This document shows, piece by piece, positions 26,907 through 34,725 of a DNA stretch of 35,132 nucleotides (position 1 is the first letter of the stretch; every line of letters begins with the position of its first letter). The stretch covers positions 1 through 35,132 of the forward strand of contig NZ_CAUM01000057.1 in assembly GCF_000350085.1 (NCBI RefSeq), read 5' to 3'. Position numbers and translations under genes: made by a program. Source of the stretch: Mesorhizobium metallidurans STM 2683. Lineage in GTDB: Bacteria; Pseudomonadota; Alphaproteobacteria; Rhizobiales; Rhizobiaceae. The notes under the pieces are model-generated. The model saw only the letters and a list, made by a program, of their open reading frames with translations. It ran no database searches and had not been told where the DNA came from.

Positions 26907-29066
26907 TCAAAGCGCCGACAGGGTCTCCGGCGCCGCGGGGGGCTGGAGGACAGGCGCCGACTGGAACAGCCTGGTCATGTCCCGCAGCGCCTGCGTGGTC
27001 TGGCTGGACAGCACTGGCGGCCGCTCGGCGGCGGCGTCAGCCGCTGCCTTCTCGGCATTTTTCTTCTCCGCCTCCTCGGCCTTGGCCGCGACCTCTTCGT
27101 CGACGAAGGGCTTGTCGAGACCGGGAATCGGCTTGAGGTCGATGTTCTGGTGCGCGTAGATCATCAGGCGTTGCCACACCATGGCCGGCAGCGTGCCGCC
27201 GGTCATGTTCCTGGTCGGGGTGAAGTCGTCATTGCCGAGCCAGACGGCGGCGGTGTAGTTGCCGGTGAAGCCCACATACCAGGCATCGCGATAGGACTGG
27301 GTGGTGCCGGTCTTGCCGGCGGAAACGATGTTGGGAAGGGCCGCGCGCCGCGCCGTGCCCATCACCGGCACCGCCGCCAGCATCGTGTTCATGTATTTGA
27401 GCGCCTGTTCCGACAGCACACGGTGCGGCGGCGGCGCGTCCTTGGCGAAGTCGTAGACCACTTCGCCGGTACGGGTTACGAGCTGCGAAATGCCGTGCCG
27501 GGTGCCGGCAAAGCCGTTCTGCGCGAACACGCTGTAGCCTGTCGCCTGGTCCATCACGGTCATGCCCGATGTGCCGAGCACCATGGTCTTGTGCGATTCG
27601 AGCGGCGATTCGACGCCCATCGCCTCCGCCATCGCCTTGATCGGCTTGATGCCGAGATAGTCCTTGGCCAGCCGCACCGGCACGGTGTTGATCGATTTGG
27701 CGATCGCGGTGATCAGCGTGACGTTGCCGGCCGATCCGCCGTTGTAATTGCGAGGCGACCAGCCACCCCAGGAGATCGGCCCGCCGGAAACGACTGAGTT
27801 CGGCGTGAAGCCGTGTTCCATGGCCGTCGCGTAGACATAGGGTTTGAACGACGAGCCGGTCTGGCGCAGCGCCTTGGTGGCGCGGTTGAACTGGCTGGCG
27901 CCATAGTCGCGCCCGCCGACGATCGCCCTGACCGCGCCATTGGTCTCGATGACGACCATGGCGCCTTCGGTGACGTTATACTCCTTGCCGAACTGACGGA
28001 GATGGAACTCCATCGATTCTTCCGCCGCCTTCTGGATGTTGGGGTCGAAAGTGGTGTGCGCGACCAGCGAATGCTGGCCGGACTTGGCTGCGATCCTCTT
28101 GATCTCGTCGAAGGCCCAGTCGAGGTAATAGTCCGGGCTCTTCTGCGCGCCGCGGTCGACGATTTCGGCCGGATTGAGCCTCGCCTGCAGCACCTGGCCC
28201 TCGGTCATGAAGCCGGCATCGACCAGGTTGGACAGCACCACATTGGCCCGCGCGCGGGCCGCCGGCAGGTTGATATGCGGCGCGTATTTGGTCGGCGCCT
28301 TGAACAGGCCGGCCAGCATCGCCGCCTCGGCGAGGTTCAGGTCCTTGACGCTCTTGCCGAAATAGAAATCGGCGGCCGCCTCGATGCCGAAGGTGCCGCC
28401 GCCCATATAGGCGCGGTCGAGATAGAGCTGGAGGATCTCCTTCTTCGACAGATTGGCTTCGAGCCACAGCGACAGGAAGGCTTCCTTGATCTTGCGCTCC
28501 AGCGTCCGTTCATTGGTCAGGAACAGGTTCTTGGCGAGCTGCTGGGTGATGCTCGATCCGCCCTGGACGACGGAGTTGGCCCGCACATTCTCGAATATCG
28601 CCCTGGAAAGGCCGAGCACATCGATGCCGTGATGATCGAAGAAACGCCGGTCCTCGGTGGCCAGCACCGCCTTGATGACCTGGTCGGGCATCTCGTCGAC
28701 CGGCACCGAATCGCGCTGGATCATGCCGCGCTGGCCGATCTCGTTGCCGTAGCGGTCGAGGAAGGTGACGGCAAAGTCGCCCTGGGCGCGCCAGTCGCCG
28801 GCCGTTTCCTGGAAAGCCGGCATGGCGAGCGCCAGCATGACGACGATGCCGCCGGCGCCGAGCGTGAAACCTTCGCTCAAGAATTCGATAATGCAGCGGC
28901 GCCAGCCGGTGACGCGAAAACGCCGGAAAAAAATTGTGGCCGCTTCCCAGAACTGGCGCGCCTTGAAGCCGATCTCGTAGAGCGAGGAATCGAGCCACGC
29001 ATCGACCGCGAGCAGCCTTGCGGCGATCGGGCCTCTTCTCTTGCGTGGCTTCAAAGGACTGGCCAT
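26907..29066 (-). CDS. Class A penicillin-binding protein (glycosyltransferase plus transpeptidase)
   Basis: The 719-residue bifunctional wall synthase has a basic cytoplasmic N-terminus and one membrane helix (about residues 65-85). A GT51 domain follows, with E-D-R-R-F-F-D-H-H-G (catalytic Glu about residue 138) and G-G-S-S-I-T-Q-Q-L-A-K-N-L. A transpeptidase domain has the nucleophile in T-G-S-S-F-K-P near residue 405, an SxN-type site (S-I-N), and K-T-G-T-T-Q. It polymerises glycan strands and cross-links peptides in the periplasm. It is shorter than enteric PBP1A (about 850) because it lacks the large inserted OB-like domain. The tail is Ala- and Glu-rich and probably flexible. Confidence 0.93.
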   Translation of the reverse strand: MASPLKPRKRRGPIAARLLAVDAWLDSSLYEIGFKARQFWEAATIFFRRFRVTGWRRCIIEFLSEGFTLGAGGIVVMLALAMPAFQETAGDWRAQGDFAVTFLDRYGNEIGQRGMIQRDSVPVDEMPDQVIKAVLATEDRRFFDHHGIDVLGLSRAIFENVRANSVVQGGSSITQQLAKNLFLTNERTLERKIKEAFLSLWLEANLSKKEILQLYLDRAYMGGGTFGIEAAADFYFGKSVKDLNLAEAAMLAGLFKAPTKYAPHINLPAARARANVVLSNLVDAGFMTEGQVLQARLNPAEIVDRGAQKSPDYYLDWAFDEIKRIAAKSGQHSLVAHTTFDPNIQKAAEESMEFHLRQFGKEYNVTEGAMVVIETNGAVRAIVGGRDYGASQFNRATKALRQTGSSFKPYVYATAMEHGFTPNSVVSGGPISWGGWSPRNYNGGSAGNVTLITAIAKSINTVPVRLAKDYLGIKPIKAMAEAMGVESPLESHKTMVLGTSGMTVMDQATGYSVFAQNGFAGTRHGISQLVTRTGEVVYDFAKDAPPPHRVLSEQALKYMNTMLAAVPVMGTARRAALPNIVSAGKTGTTQSYRDAWYVGFTGNYTAAVWLGNDDFTPTRNMTGGTLPAMVWQRLMIYAHQNIDLKPIPGLDKPFVDEEVAAKAEEAEKKNAEKAAADAAAERPPVLSSQTTQALRDMTRLFQSAPVLQPPAAPETLSAL

Positions 29067-29238
29067 TCCCGAAATCCCCCACCGCGACCTGAGAACCGCG
29101 AGCGGGCAATTTCAGGGCGGTGCATTGCCAAAGACTATGCGTCCATTTCGGCGTTGCTCACAAGGGTAAGGGAGGCTCATGCGGGAGGTCTGTTGATCGA
29201 AAAGGGCGCGCTTGTTGCAAGCGCGCAAGCCTCCGATG

Positions 29239-29877
29239 TCACCGCGCCGCCATAAAGCGCATGAAATGCGCCACGTCGGCCTCGTCAGGCTCCTGGCCGG
29301 TGAAGCTGCGCAGATAGGCCGCGAGATGGCTGACCCGTGCCTCGACCGGCTCCTTGAGGTCGAGCACATAATAGCCGATCTGCATGTAGTAGAGCACCCG
29401 GGCGCGGATGAAGGCGTCTTCCTCGTCATAGCCGTGCCGGCGATACATGTCGCGGATGGCGCTCAGCCGGTCGTCGTCGGCCTGGTCGATCGCCCGGCGC
29501 ACATCGTCGGAACGCCGCGCCCATTCACGGACGGCGAAGTCGAGCCGGGGATCGAACAGCCGCTCGTCGGCCCAGCATTCGAACACGTTCAAGACGCCCA
29601 TGATGATGCTTGTGGCCGGTCGTCTCGCGCGTTCGACGATCGCCTTGGTGTTGGTTTCGTGCCAATGGGCGAGCAACTGGTCGAGCAGATCCTGGCGGCT
29701 CTGGAAATACCAGTAGAAGCTCGATCGCGACACGCCGAGCTTCTGGCCGAGCGACAGCACGCGCACGCTTTCGACGCCATCGGAAATCAGCGTCTGCAGC
29801 GCAAGATTGATCCAGTCCCAGCGCGTCACCTTGATGTTGCCGGGCGCCGGCTCGTCCTGTGGAGCGATCATGATCAT
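29239..29877 (-). CDS. TetR-family transcriptional regulator
   Basis: The ATG at 29877 (or 29871) gives about 212 residues; the frame extends further upstream through the operator region but those residues are not family-like. An N-terminal helix-turn-helix is clear: A-L-Q-T-L-I-S-D-G-V-E-S-V-R-V-L-S-L-G-Q-K-L-G-V-S-R-S-S-F-Y-W-Y-F-Q-S-R-Q-D-L-L, split between helices 1 to 3. The C-terminal part is all-helical, for ligand binding and dimerisation. It is divergent from the methylamine-type operon and separated from it by two palindromes, so it very probably controls that operon and itself. The ligand may be a methylated amine or its breakdown product (inference). Confidence 0.9.
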   Translation of the reverse strand: MIMIAPQDEPAPGNIKVTRWDWINLALQTLISDGVESVRVLSLGQKLGVSRSSFYWYFQSRQDLLDQLLAHWHETNTKAIVERARRPATSIIMGVLNVFECWADERLFDPRLDFAVREWARRSDDVRRAIDQADDDRLSAIRDMYRRHGYDEEDAFIRARVLYYMQIGYYVLDLKEPVEARVSHLAAYLRSFTGQEPDEADVAHFMRFMAAR

Positions 29878-29919
29878 GCACCCACAATTGGCATGACGGG
29901 TAACGACACGCAAGCCGAC

Positions 29920-29956
29920 TGGACATCTATGTCCATACTCTAGACACATATGTACA
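29920..29956. promoter_or_regulatory. Twin operator-like palindromes between tetR and the oxidase gene
   Basis: TGGACATCTATGTCCA (29920-29935) is an inverted repeat with perfect 7-base arms. TAGACACATATGTACA (29941-29956) agrees with it at 12 of 16 positions. The two are 21 bases apart centre to centre, two turns of the helix, so two TetR dimers could bind on one face. They lie 43 bases upstream of the tetR start and 42 bases upstream of the oxidase GTG, almost exactly symmetrical, as for a shared regulatory region. Confidence 0.75.
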
Positions 29957-29997
29957 GTGCGTATATGGTACCTGGGTCAAACAGCCCGGAGGAAGCC

Positions 29998-32409
29998 GTG
30001 AAGTCGCACTATCGTGCAGTCGTCATCGGGGGTGGTGTGGTTGGCGCCTCGGTGCTCTACCATCTGGCGCGCTTCGGCTGGACAGACGTCGCGCTGATCG
30101 AGCGTGCCGAACTGACGGCCGGCTCCACCTGGCACGCGGCGGCCGGGTTCCATGCGCTCAACGCCGATCCCAATGTCGCGGCGCTGCAGGACTATACGAT
30201 CAAGCTCTATCGCGAGATCGAGGCCGAATCCGGCCAGAATGCCGGCCTGCACATGACCGGCGGCGTCAACATGGCCAGCGATCCCGCCCGCTTGGAGTGG
30301 CTGAAATCGGCCTGGGCCGTGTTCCAGTCGGTCGGCATCGAAACCGCCCGGCTGGTCACCCCTGAGGAGATCAAGGCGATCTGCCCGATCGTCGATGTCA
30401 GCGACGTGCTGGGCGGCCTCTACGATTCCAACGAAGGCCATCTCGACCCTTACGGCACGACGCACGCCTATGCCGGGGCGGCGAAAAAGCGCGGCGCCGA
30501 TGTCATCCTGCGCAACCGCGTCCTCGACCTGAAGCCACGCGCCGACGGCGGCTGGGACGTCATCACCGAGCAGGGCACGATCGTTGCGGAGCATGTCGTC
30601 AACGCCGGCGGTCTGTGGGCAAAGCAGCTCGGCCGCATGGTCGGCGTCGACCTGCCGGTGACGCCGATGGAGCACCACTATTTCGTCACCGAGGACATTC
30701 CGGAGGTCGCGGCGCTCGACAAGGAGCTTGGCCTCGCCGTCGATCTCGACGGCTTTGCCTATCTCCGCCAGGAGCGCAAGGGCGTCCTGCTCGGCCTTTA
30801 TGAGCAGAACCCGAAGCACTGGAACATGGACGGCGCGCCGTGGGATTACGGCATCGAGCTGATCCCGGAAGACATCGAGCGCATCAGTCCGGAGCTTTCC
30901 AGGGCCTATGAGCGCTTTCCCTGCCTGGCAACGGCGGGCATCCGCAAATGGGTCAACGGCGCCTTCACCTTCACGCCGGACGGCAACCCGATCGTCGGGC
31001 CGGTGCGCGGCGTCAGCAACTACTGGGTCGCCTGCGGGGTCATGGCCGGTTTCAGCCAGGGCGGCGGCGTCGGCAAATCGCTGGCCGAGTGGATGATCCA
31101 TGGCGAACCGCAGGCCGACATCTTCGGCATGGACATTGCCCGCTATGGCGCCTTTGCCGCCAACCGAGAATATCTCCGGCAGACGACCCGGCAATTCTAT
31201 GCGCGCCGCTTCGTCATGACCTTTCCCAACGAGCGTCTGCCAGCCGGCCGGCCGCTGAAGCGCCCCGGCGCCTATGACGGCATGACGGCGGCCGGATGCG
31301 AATGGACGGCGTCGTGGGGGCTGGAAATCCCGGTCTATTTCGCGCCCATGGGCTTTCGCGAAAACACCACGCTGAAACGCTCCAACGCCTTCGATATCGT
31401 CGGCGACGAGGTGCTGCAGGTCCGGCGCGCGGCCGGCCTCGTCGATACATCGGCCTTTTCGCGCTATGCCGTCTCGGGTCCGGGCGCCGAGGCCTGGCTC
31501 GACCGGCTGCTGGCCTGCAGGCTGCCGAAATCGGGGCAGGCGAAGCTCGCGCCGATGCTCGGCCATGACAGCCGGCTGAAGGGCGATCTAACCGTCTTCA
31601 ACTGGGGTGGCGGCGATTACTGGATCATGGGCTCCTACTATCTCAGGGAATTCCACATGCGCTGGTTCGAGGCGCATGCGGCGGAAGGCGCGAGCGTTAC
31701 CGACATCTCCGACGCAATGTCCGGCTTCCTCGTCACCGGACCGAAGGCGCGGGCGGTTCTCGCGCGCACCACGCATCAGGATGTCTCGGCCGAGGCCTTG
31801 CCCTTTATGGCTTGCGGCGAATTCGACATTGGCATGGTGCGCGCGCGTGTCGCGCGTCTGTCGATTGCCGGCGAGCTCGGCTTCGAGATCAACTGCCCGG
31901 CCAGCATGCATGCCACCTTGCGCGAAACGCTGCTCGCCGCCGGCGAGGATCTCGGCCTTGCCGAAATCGGCTTCTACGCCCTCAACGCGCTCAGGCTGGA
32001 AAAGAGCTTCGGCATCTGGTCGCGCGAATTCACCCAGGGCTATACGCCGGGCCAGACCGGCCTCGACCGTTTCATCGCCTTCGGCAAGGACGGCTTCATC
32101 GGCCGCGAGGCTGCATTGAAAGAGCGCAAGAGCGCCACCACGCAGTGCCTGGTGACGCTTGAGGTGGATGCGCTCGACGCCGATGCCAGCGGCTTCGAGC
32201 CGGTCTGGCACAAAGGCCGTCGCATTGGCTTCGTCACCTCGGGCGGCTATGGCTATTCGGTCGGCAAGAGCCTCGCGCTGGCACTGGTCGACCGCGATTT
32301 CGCCGGGGAGGGTACCGCCTTGTCTGTGCACATCGTCGGCGTCGAGCGGCCGGCACAGGTCATTGCGGCCTCTCCCTACGATCCGCTGGGGAAGGCAATG
32401 CGGCAATGA
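29998..32409 (+). CDS. FAD-dependent oxidase/dehydrogenase with GcvT domain (dimethylglycine dehydrogenase-like)
   Basis: GTG at 29998 is preferred: a strong GGAGGA lies 5 bases upstream and the protein then begins MKSHYRAVVIGGG; an ATG at 29950 overlaps the operator and has no ribosome site. The 803-residue protein has a Rossmann FAD site (G-G-G-V-V-G-A-S, residues 11-18). S-T-W-H-A-A-A follows, with His46 at the position of the covalent flavin-linked His of dimethylglycine and sarcosine dehydrogenases. The C-terminal half is a GcvT aminomethyltransferase domain that would pass the released one-carbon unit to tetrahydrofolate. The likely substrate is an N-methyl amino acid such as dimethylglycine or sarcosine. 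The next gene starts 13 bases later. Confidence 0.88.
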   Translation: MKSHYRAVVIGGGVVGASVLYHLARFGWTDVALIERAELTAGSTWHAAAGFHALNADPNVAALQDYTIKLYREIEAESGQNAGLHMTGGVNMASDPARLEWLKSAWAVFQSVGIETARLVTPEEIKAICPIVDVSDVLGGLYDSNEGHLDPYGTTHAYAGAAKKRGADVILRNRVLDLKPRADGGWDVITEQGTIVAEHVVNAGGLWAKQLGRMVGVDLPVTPMEHHYFVTEDIPEVAALDKELGLAVDLDGFAYLRQERKGVLLGLYEQNPKHWNMDGAPWDYGIELIPEDIERISPELSRAYERFPCLATAGIRKWVNGAFTFTPDGNPIVGPVRGVSNYWVACGVMAGFSQGGGVGKSLAEWMIHGEPQADIFGMDIARYGAFAANREYLRQTTRQFYARRFVMTFPNERLPAGRPLKRPGAYDGMTAAGCEWTASWGLEIPVYFAPMGFRENTTLKRSNAFDIVGDEVLQVRRAAGLVDTSAFSRYAVSGPGAEAWLDRLLACRLPKSGQAKLAPMLGHDSRLKGDLTVFNWGGGDYWIMGSYYLREFHMRWFEAHAAEGASVTDISDAMSGFLVTGPKARAVLARTTHQDVSAEALPFMACGEFDIGMVRARVARLSIAGELGFEINCPASMHATLRETLLAAGEDLGLAEIGFYALNALRLEKSFGIWSREFTQGYTPGQTGLDRFIAFGKDGFIGREAALKERKSATTQCLVTLEVDALDADASGFEPVWHKGRRIGFVTSGGYGYSVGKSLALALVDRDFAGEGTALSVHIVGVERPAQVIAASPYDPLGKAMRQ

Positions 32410-32421
32410 GGAGGTTCTGCC

Positions 32422-33975
32422 ATGGTCGATGATGCCGCAAGGGATAGCAGGCGCGAGCGCCGGCGCGGACGCATCGGCGAGGCCGGCAGCGAATCCAGCC
32501 GGCGGCCGGACTATCGCTCGCTGAAGAATCCCTTCCTGCCGCAGCCGGTCTTTTCGGCCGACCGGGTCGCCGCCATCCACGACACGGCGTTGCGGGTGCT
32601 GGAAGAACTCGGCATCAAGGTGCTGCTGCCGCAGGCGCGCGACATCTTCGCCCGCGCCGGCGCACTGGTCGACGAGGAAAGCCAGATGGTGTGCATCGGC
32701 CGCGACATCGTCGCCGCGGCGCTGGCCTCGGCGCCAAAATCGATCCGGGCGCTGGCGGGCGACCGTAGCCGCGACTTGATGCTCGAACTCGGCTCGATGA
32801 CTTTCCTGGCCGGAGCTGGCGCGCCCAATGTGACCGATCTTGAACGCGGCCGGCGGCCGGGAACATTCGCCGCTTTCGAGGAATTGACCAAGCTCATTCA
32901 GCATTTCGACGTGCTGCATATGCTTTGCCCCTGCATCGAGCCGCAGGATATCGATAATCGTTTCCGCCACTATGCCGTCAATCGCGCGCAGCTGACGCTG
33001 TCTGACAAGTTTCCCTTCATCTTCGCGCGCGGCACGCCGCAGGTCGAGGACGGTTTTGCCATGATCAGGCTGGCGCGCGGCCTGTCGGAGGACGAGTTCC
33101 GCGCGGGCGCCCATTGCTATACCGTCATCAACACCAACTCGCCGCGCCAGCTCGATATCCCGATGGCGCAAGGCATCATCGATTTCGCCCGGGCAGGGCA
33201 GGTGTCTGTTATCACGCCCTTCTGCCTGGCCGGCGCCATGGCGCCGATCACCGTCGCCGGCGCGTTGACATTGCAGCACGCCGAGGCGCTGGCCGGTCTG
33301 GCGCTAGCCCAGATCGTGCGGCCGGGCGCGCCGGTCGTCTACGGCTCCTTCTCCTCCAATGTCGACATGAAGTCGGGCGCGCCGGCCTTCGGCACGCCGG
33401 AACATGTCAAGGCAACGCTCGGCGCCGGCCAGCTTGCCCGCTTCACCGGCCTTCCTTGGCGGTCCGGCGGCGGCAGCGCCGCCAACATCTCGGACGCGCA
33501 GGCGGCCCACGAAACGCAGTTCGCTTTGTGGGGTTCGGTGCTTGCCGGCGCCACCGTCTGCATCCATGCCGCCGGCTGGCTCGAAGGCGGCCTGAGCGTC
33601 TCCTTCGAGAAGCTGATCACGGATATCGAGGCGTTGCAGACCATTGCCGAACTCTGCGCTTCGACGCCTGGCGACGAAAGTGCGATCGGTTTCGAGGCCA
33701 TCGCCGAAGTCCAGCCGGGTGGGCATTTCTTCTCGGCCGGGCACACCATGGCGCGTTACCGCACCGCCTTCTACGAACCGCTGGTCGCCGACTGGTCGAA
33801 TTTCGGCAACTGGACGCAGGCCGGGTCAAAAACGGCGACCGAGCGCGCCACCGGCGTCTGGAAGCGCACACTGGCCGACTTCCGGCCGCCGGCTTCGGCC
33901 GCCGCCACAGCAGGCACTCTCGACGAATTCATAGCGCGGCGCACCGGAGAGGGTGGGGCAACGCCGGTTTCGTGA
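32422..33975 (+). CDS. Trimethylamine methyltransferase (MttB) family protein, non-pyrrolysine type
   Basis: The ATG at 32422 follows GAGGAGG and gives 517 residues. The sequence has the MttB family pattern: V-L-E-E-L-G-I-K-V-L near the start, then C-L-A-G-A-M-A-P-I-T-V-A-G-A-L-T-L-Q-H and G-T-P-E-H-V. A-A-N-I-S-D-A-Q-A-A-H-E-T-Q precedes the C-terminal half. The methanogen enzyme carries pyrrolysine at an in-frame amber codon; here the frame is continuous without any, as in the betaine-type homologs (MtgB, MtpB) known from anaerobes. Those transfer methyl from glycine betaine or proline betaine to a corrinoid protein. No corrinoid protein gene is in view, so the acceptor is unknown. The first 35 residues are basic and probably disordered. 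Confidence 0.85.
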   Translation: MVDDAARDSRRERRRGRIGEAGSESSRRPDYRSLKNPFLPQPVFSADRVAAIHDTALRVLEELGIKVLLPQARDIFARAGALVDEESQMVCIGRDIVAAALASAPKSIRALAGDRSRDLMLELGSMTFLAGAGAPNVTDLERGRRPGTFAAFEELTKLIQHFDVLHMLCPCIEPQDIDNRFRHYAVNRAQLTLSDKFPFIFARGTPQVEDGFAMIRLARGLSEDEFRAGAHCYTVINTNSPRQLDIPMAQGIIDFARAGQVSVITPFCLAGAMAPITVAGALTLQHAEALAGLALAQIVRPGAPVVYGSFSSNVDMKSGAPAFGTPEHVKATLGAGQLARFTGLPWRSGGGSAANISDAQAAHETQFALWGSVLAGATVCIHAAGWLEGGLSVSFEKLITDIEALQTIAELCASTPGDESAIGFEAIAEVQPGGHFFSAGHTMARYRTAFYEPLVADWSNFGNWTQAGSKTATERATGVWKRTLADFRPPASAAATAGTLDEFIARRTGEGGATPVS

Positions 33976-33998
33976 TGTAACGCGGCAGCGCGTCACAT
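33975..33998. terminator. Hairpin covering the convergent gene ends
   Basis: ATGTAACGCG (33975-33984) pairs with CGCGTCACAT (33989-33998) with one mismatch and a 4-base loop. It overlaps the stop codon of the MttB gene and the stop codon (33993-33995) of the small gene on the other strand. There is no T-run, so this is at best a weak or Rho-assisted end point. Confidence 0.4.
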
Positions 33999-34154
33999 GG
34001 GCCGCTTGTCGCCGGTCTTTTGCGGGTCGCGGCGTATCGTGCCGGTATCAGCTTTCCTGTGCTTATCGGCAAGTCTGCGAATGCGATCGAAGCGGCTTTC
34101 CTCGGTCACTTTGGTCTTCGCCACAGCATTTGGCTTCGGGACGAATGCAGTCAT
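33993..34154 (-). CDS. Small basic protein of 53 residues
   Basis: The ATG at 34154 is preceded on the minus strand by AAGGAG at normal spacing (7 bases). The 53-residue product starts MTAFVPKPNAVAKTKV and continues as a strongly charged, Arg-, Lys- and Asp-rich chain (E-E-S-R-F-D-R-I-R-R-L-A-D-K-H-R-K-A-D). It has no membrane segment or Cys, and looks like a nucleic-acid-associated or disordered protein. The terminal R-P-M end reaches the shared hairpin with the MttB gene. I do not recognise a named family. It sits 101 bases downstream of the next minus-strand gene, possibly in one transcript. Confidence 0.65.
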   Translation of the reverse strand: MTAFVPKPNAVAKTKVTEESRFDRIRRLADKHRKADTGTIRRDPQKTGDKRPM

Positions 34155-34255
34155 GGATCGATCTCCTTGCCGGCGGTCGCGCGCCGGGGAAGATGCCCGG
34201 CGGCTTTTTTCAGGATCTCGTGAAAAGTTCGCTTTTCTCGGAAACCTCGAAGATG

Positions 34256-34645
34256 TCAGGCGGCGAGAGCGACCGCGCAGCTTTGTGCACCCAGCCTGTC
34301 GGGCGAGGTTTTTCCGGGCATGGTCGCCCAGCCACCTTTCTCGATGAACTGCCACTTCTGGTAGCTGTCGGTTATGGCCTTGAACTCGACAAGTTTGGCG
34401 GCCGCGTCGGGCGCCGTATTGAAGCGATCGACGCAAACCGCCGAGGCCAGCTCGCCGCGCGCCGTATCGCCGGCAGTCGCCGCCAGCGCGCGCGAGGTGC
34501 CGCCGGTCACCCAGCCACCCCAGTTGAAACCGATGATCAGCGTGGCGACGACGGTTGCCGCGCATGCCCACAAAAGCGTGGATTTAGCCGGCTGGTAATC
34601 TTCCCATCGACGCGCGAGAGATGGCTTGCTGCTTTGCGTGGCCAC
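34256..34645 (-). CDS. Hypothetical protein with one membrane helix
   Basis: The start at 34645 is a GTG with AAGGAAGGA about 8 bases upstream. The 129-residue protein has a short basic N-terminus, a membrane helix (about residues 23-42, TLLWACAATVVATLIIGFNW), and an outer part. The outer part includes A-S-A-V-C-V-D-R-F and a C-terminal Q-S-C-A-V-A-L, with the two Cys able to pair. W-Q-F-I-E-K-G-G-W-A-T-M-P near the end is striking, and from memory recurs in a rhizobial family of unknown function. It lies 80 bases downstream of groEL on the same strand. Confidence 0.75.
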   Translation of the reverse strand: MATQSSKPSLARRWEDYQPAKSTLLWACAATVVATLIIGFNWGGWVTGGTSRALAATAGDTARGELASAVCVDRFNTAPDAAAKLVEFKAITDSYQKWQFIEKGGWATMPGKTSPDRLGAQSCAVALAA

Positions 34646-34680
34646 GGAACAGTTCCTTCCTGGTTGATGTTGGGGTCGTT

Positions 34681-34701
34681 GCCTGGCCCTGCTGGCCAGG
34701 C
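34681..34701 (-). terminator. Hairpin downstream of groEL
   Basis: GCCTGGCC (34681-34688) pairs perfectly with GGCCAGGC (34694-34701), loop CTGCT, 24 bases after the groEL stop. No T-run follows on the minus strand, so it may only slow polymerase or stabilise the groEL message. Confidence 0.4.
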
Positions 34702-34725
34702 GTTTCGGATCTGTCTAGGCGATGG

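Noticed and set aside
31588..33279. A 563-residue open frame antisense to the GcvT and MttB genes, and similar long antisense frames at 29977-31566 and 27813-29255
   Set aside because: Long antisense frames are expected in GC-rich coding sequence; the products are Arg-, Asp- and His-rich with no recognisable domain, and the opposite strand encodes clear families.
32422..33975. Pyrrolysine-containing MttB
   Set aside because: The frame is continuous from ATG to TGA without an in-frame amber codon, so no pyrrolysine is encoded.
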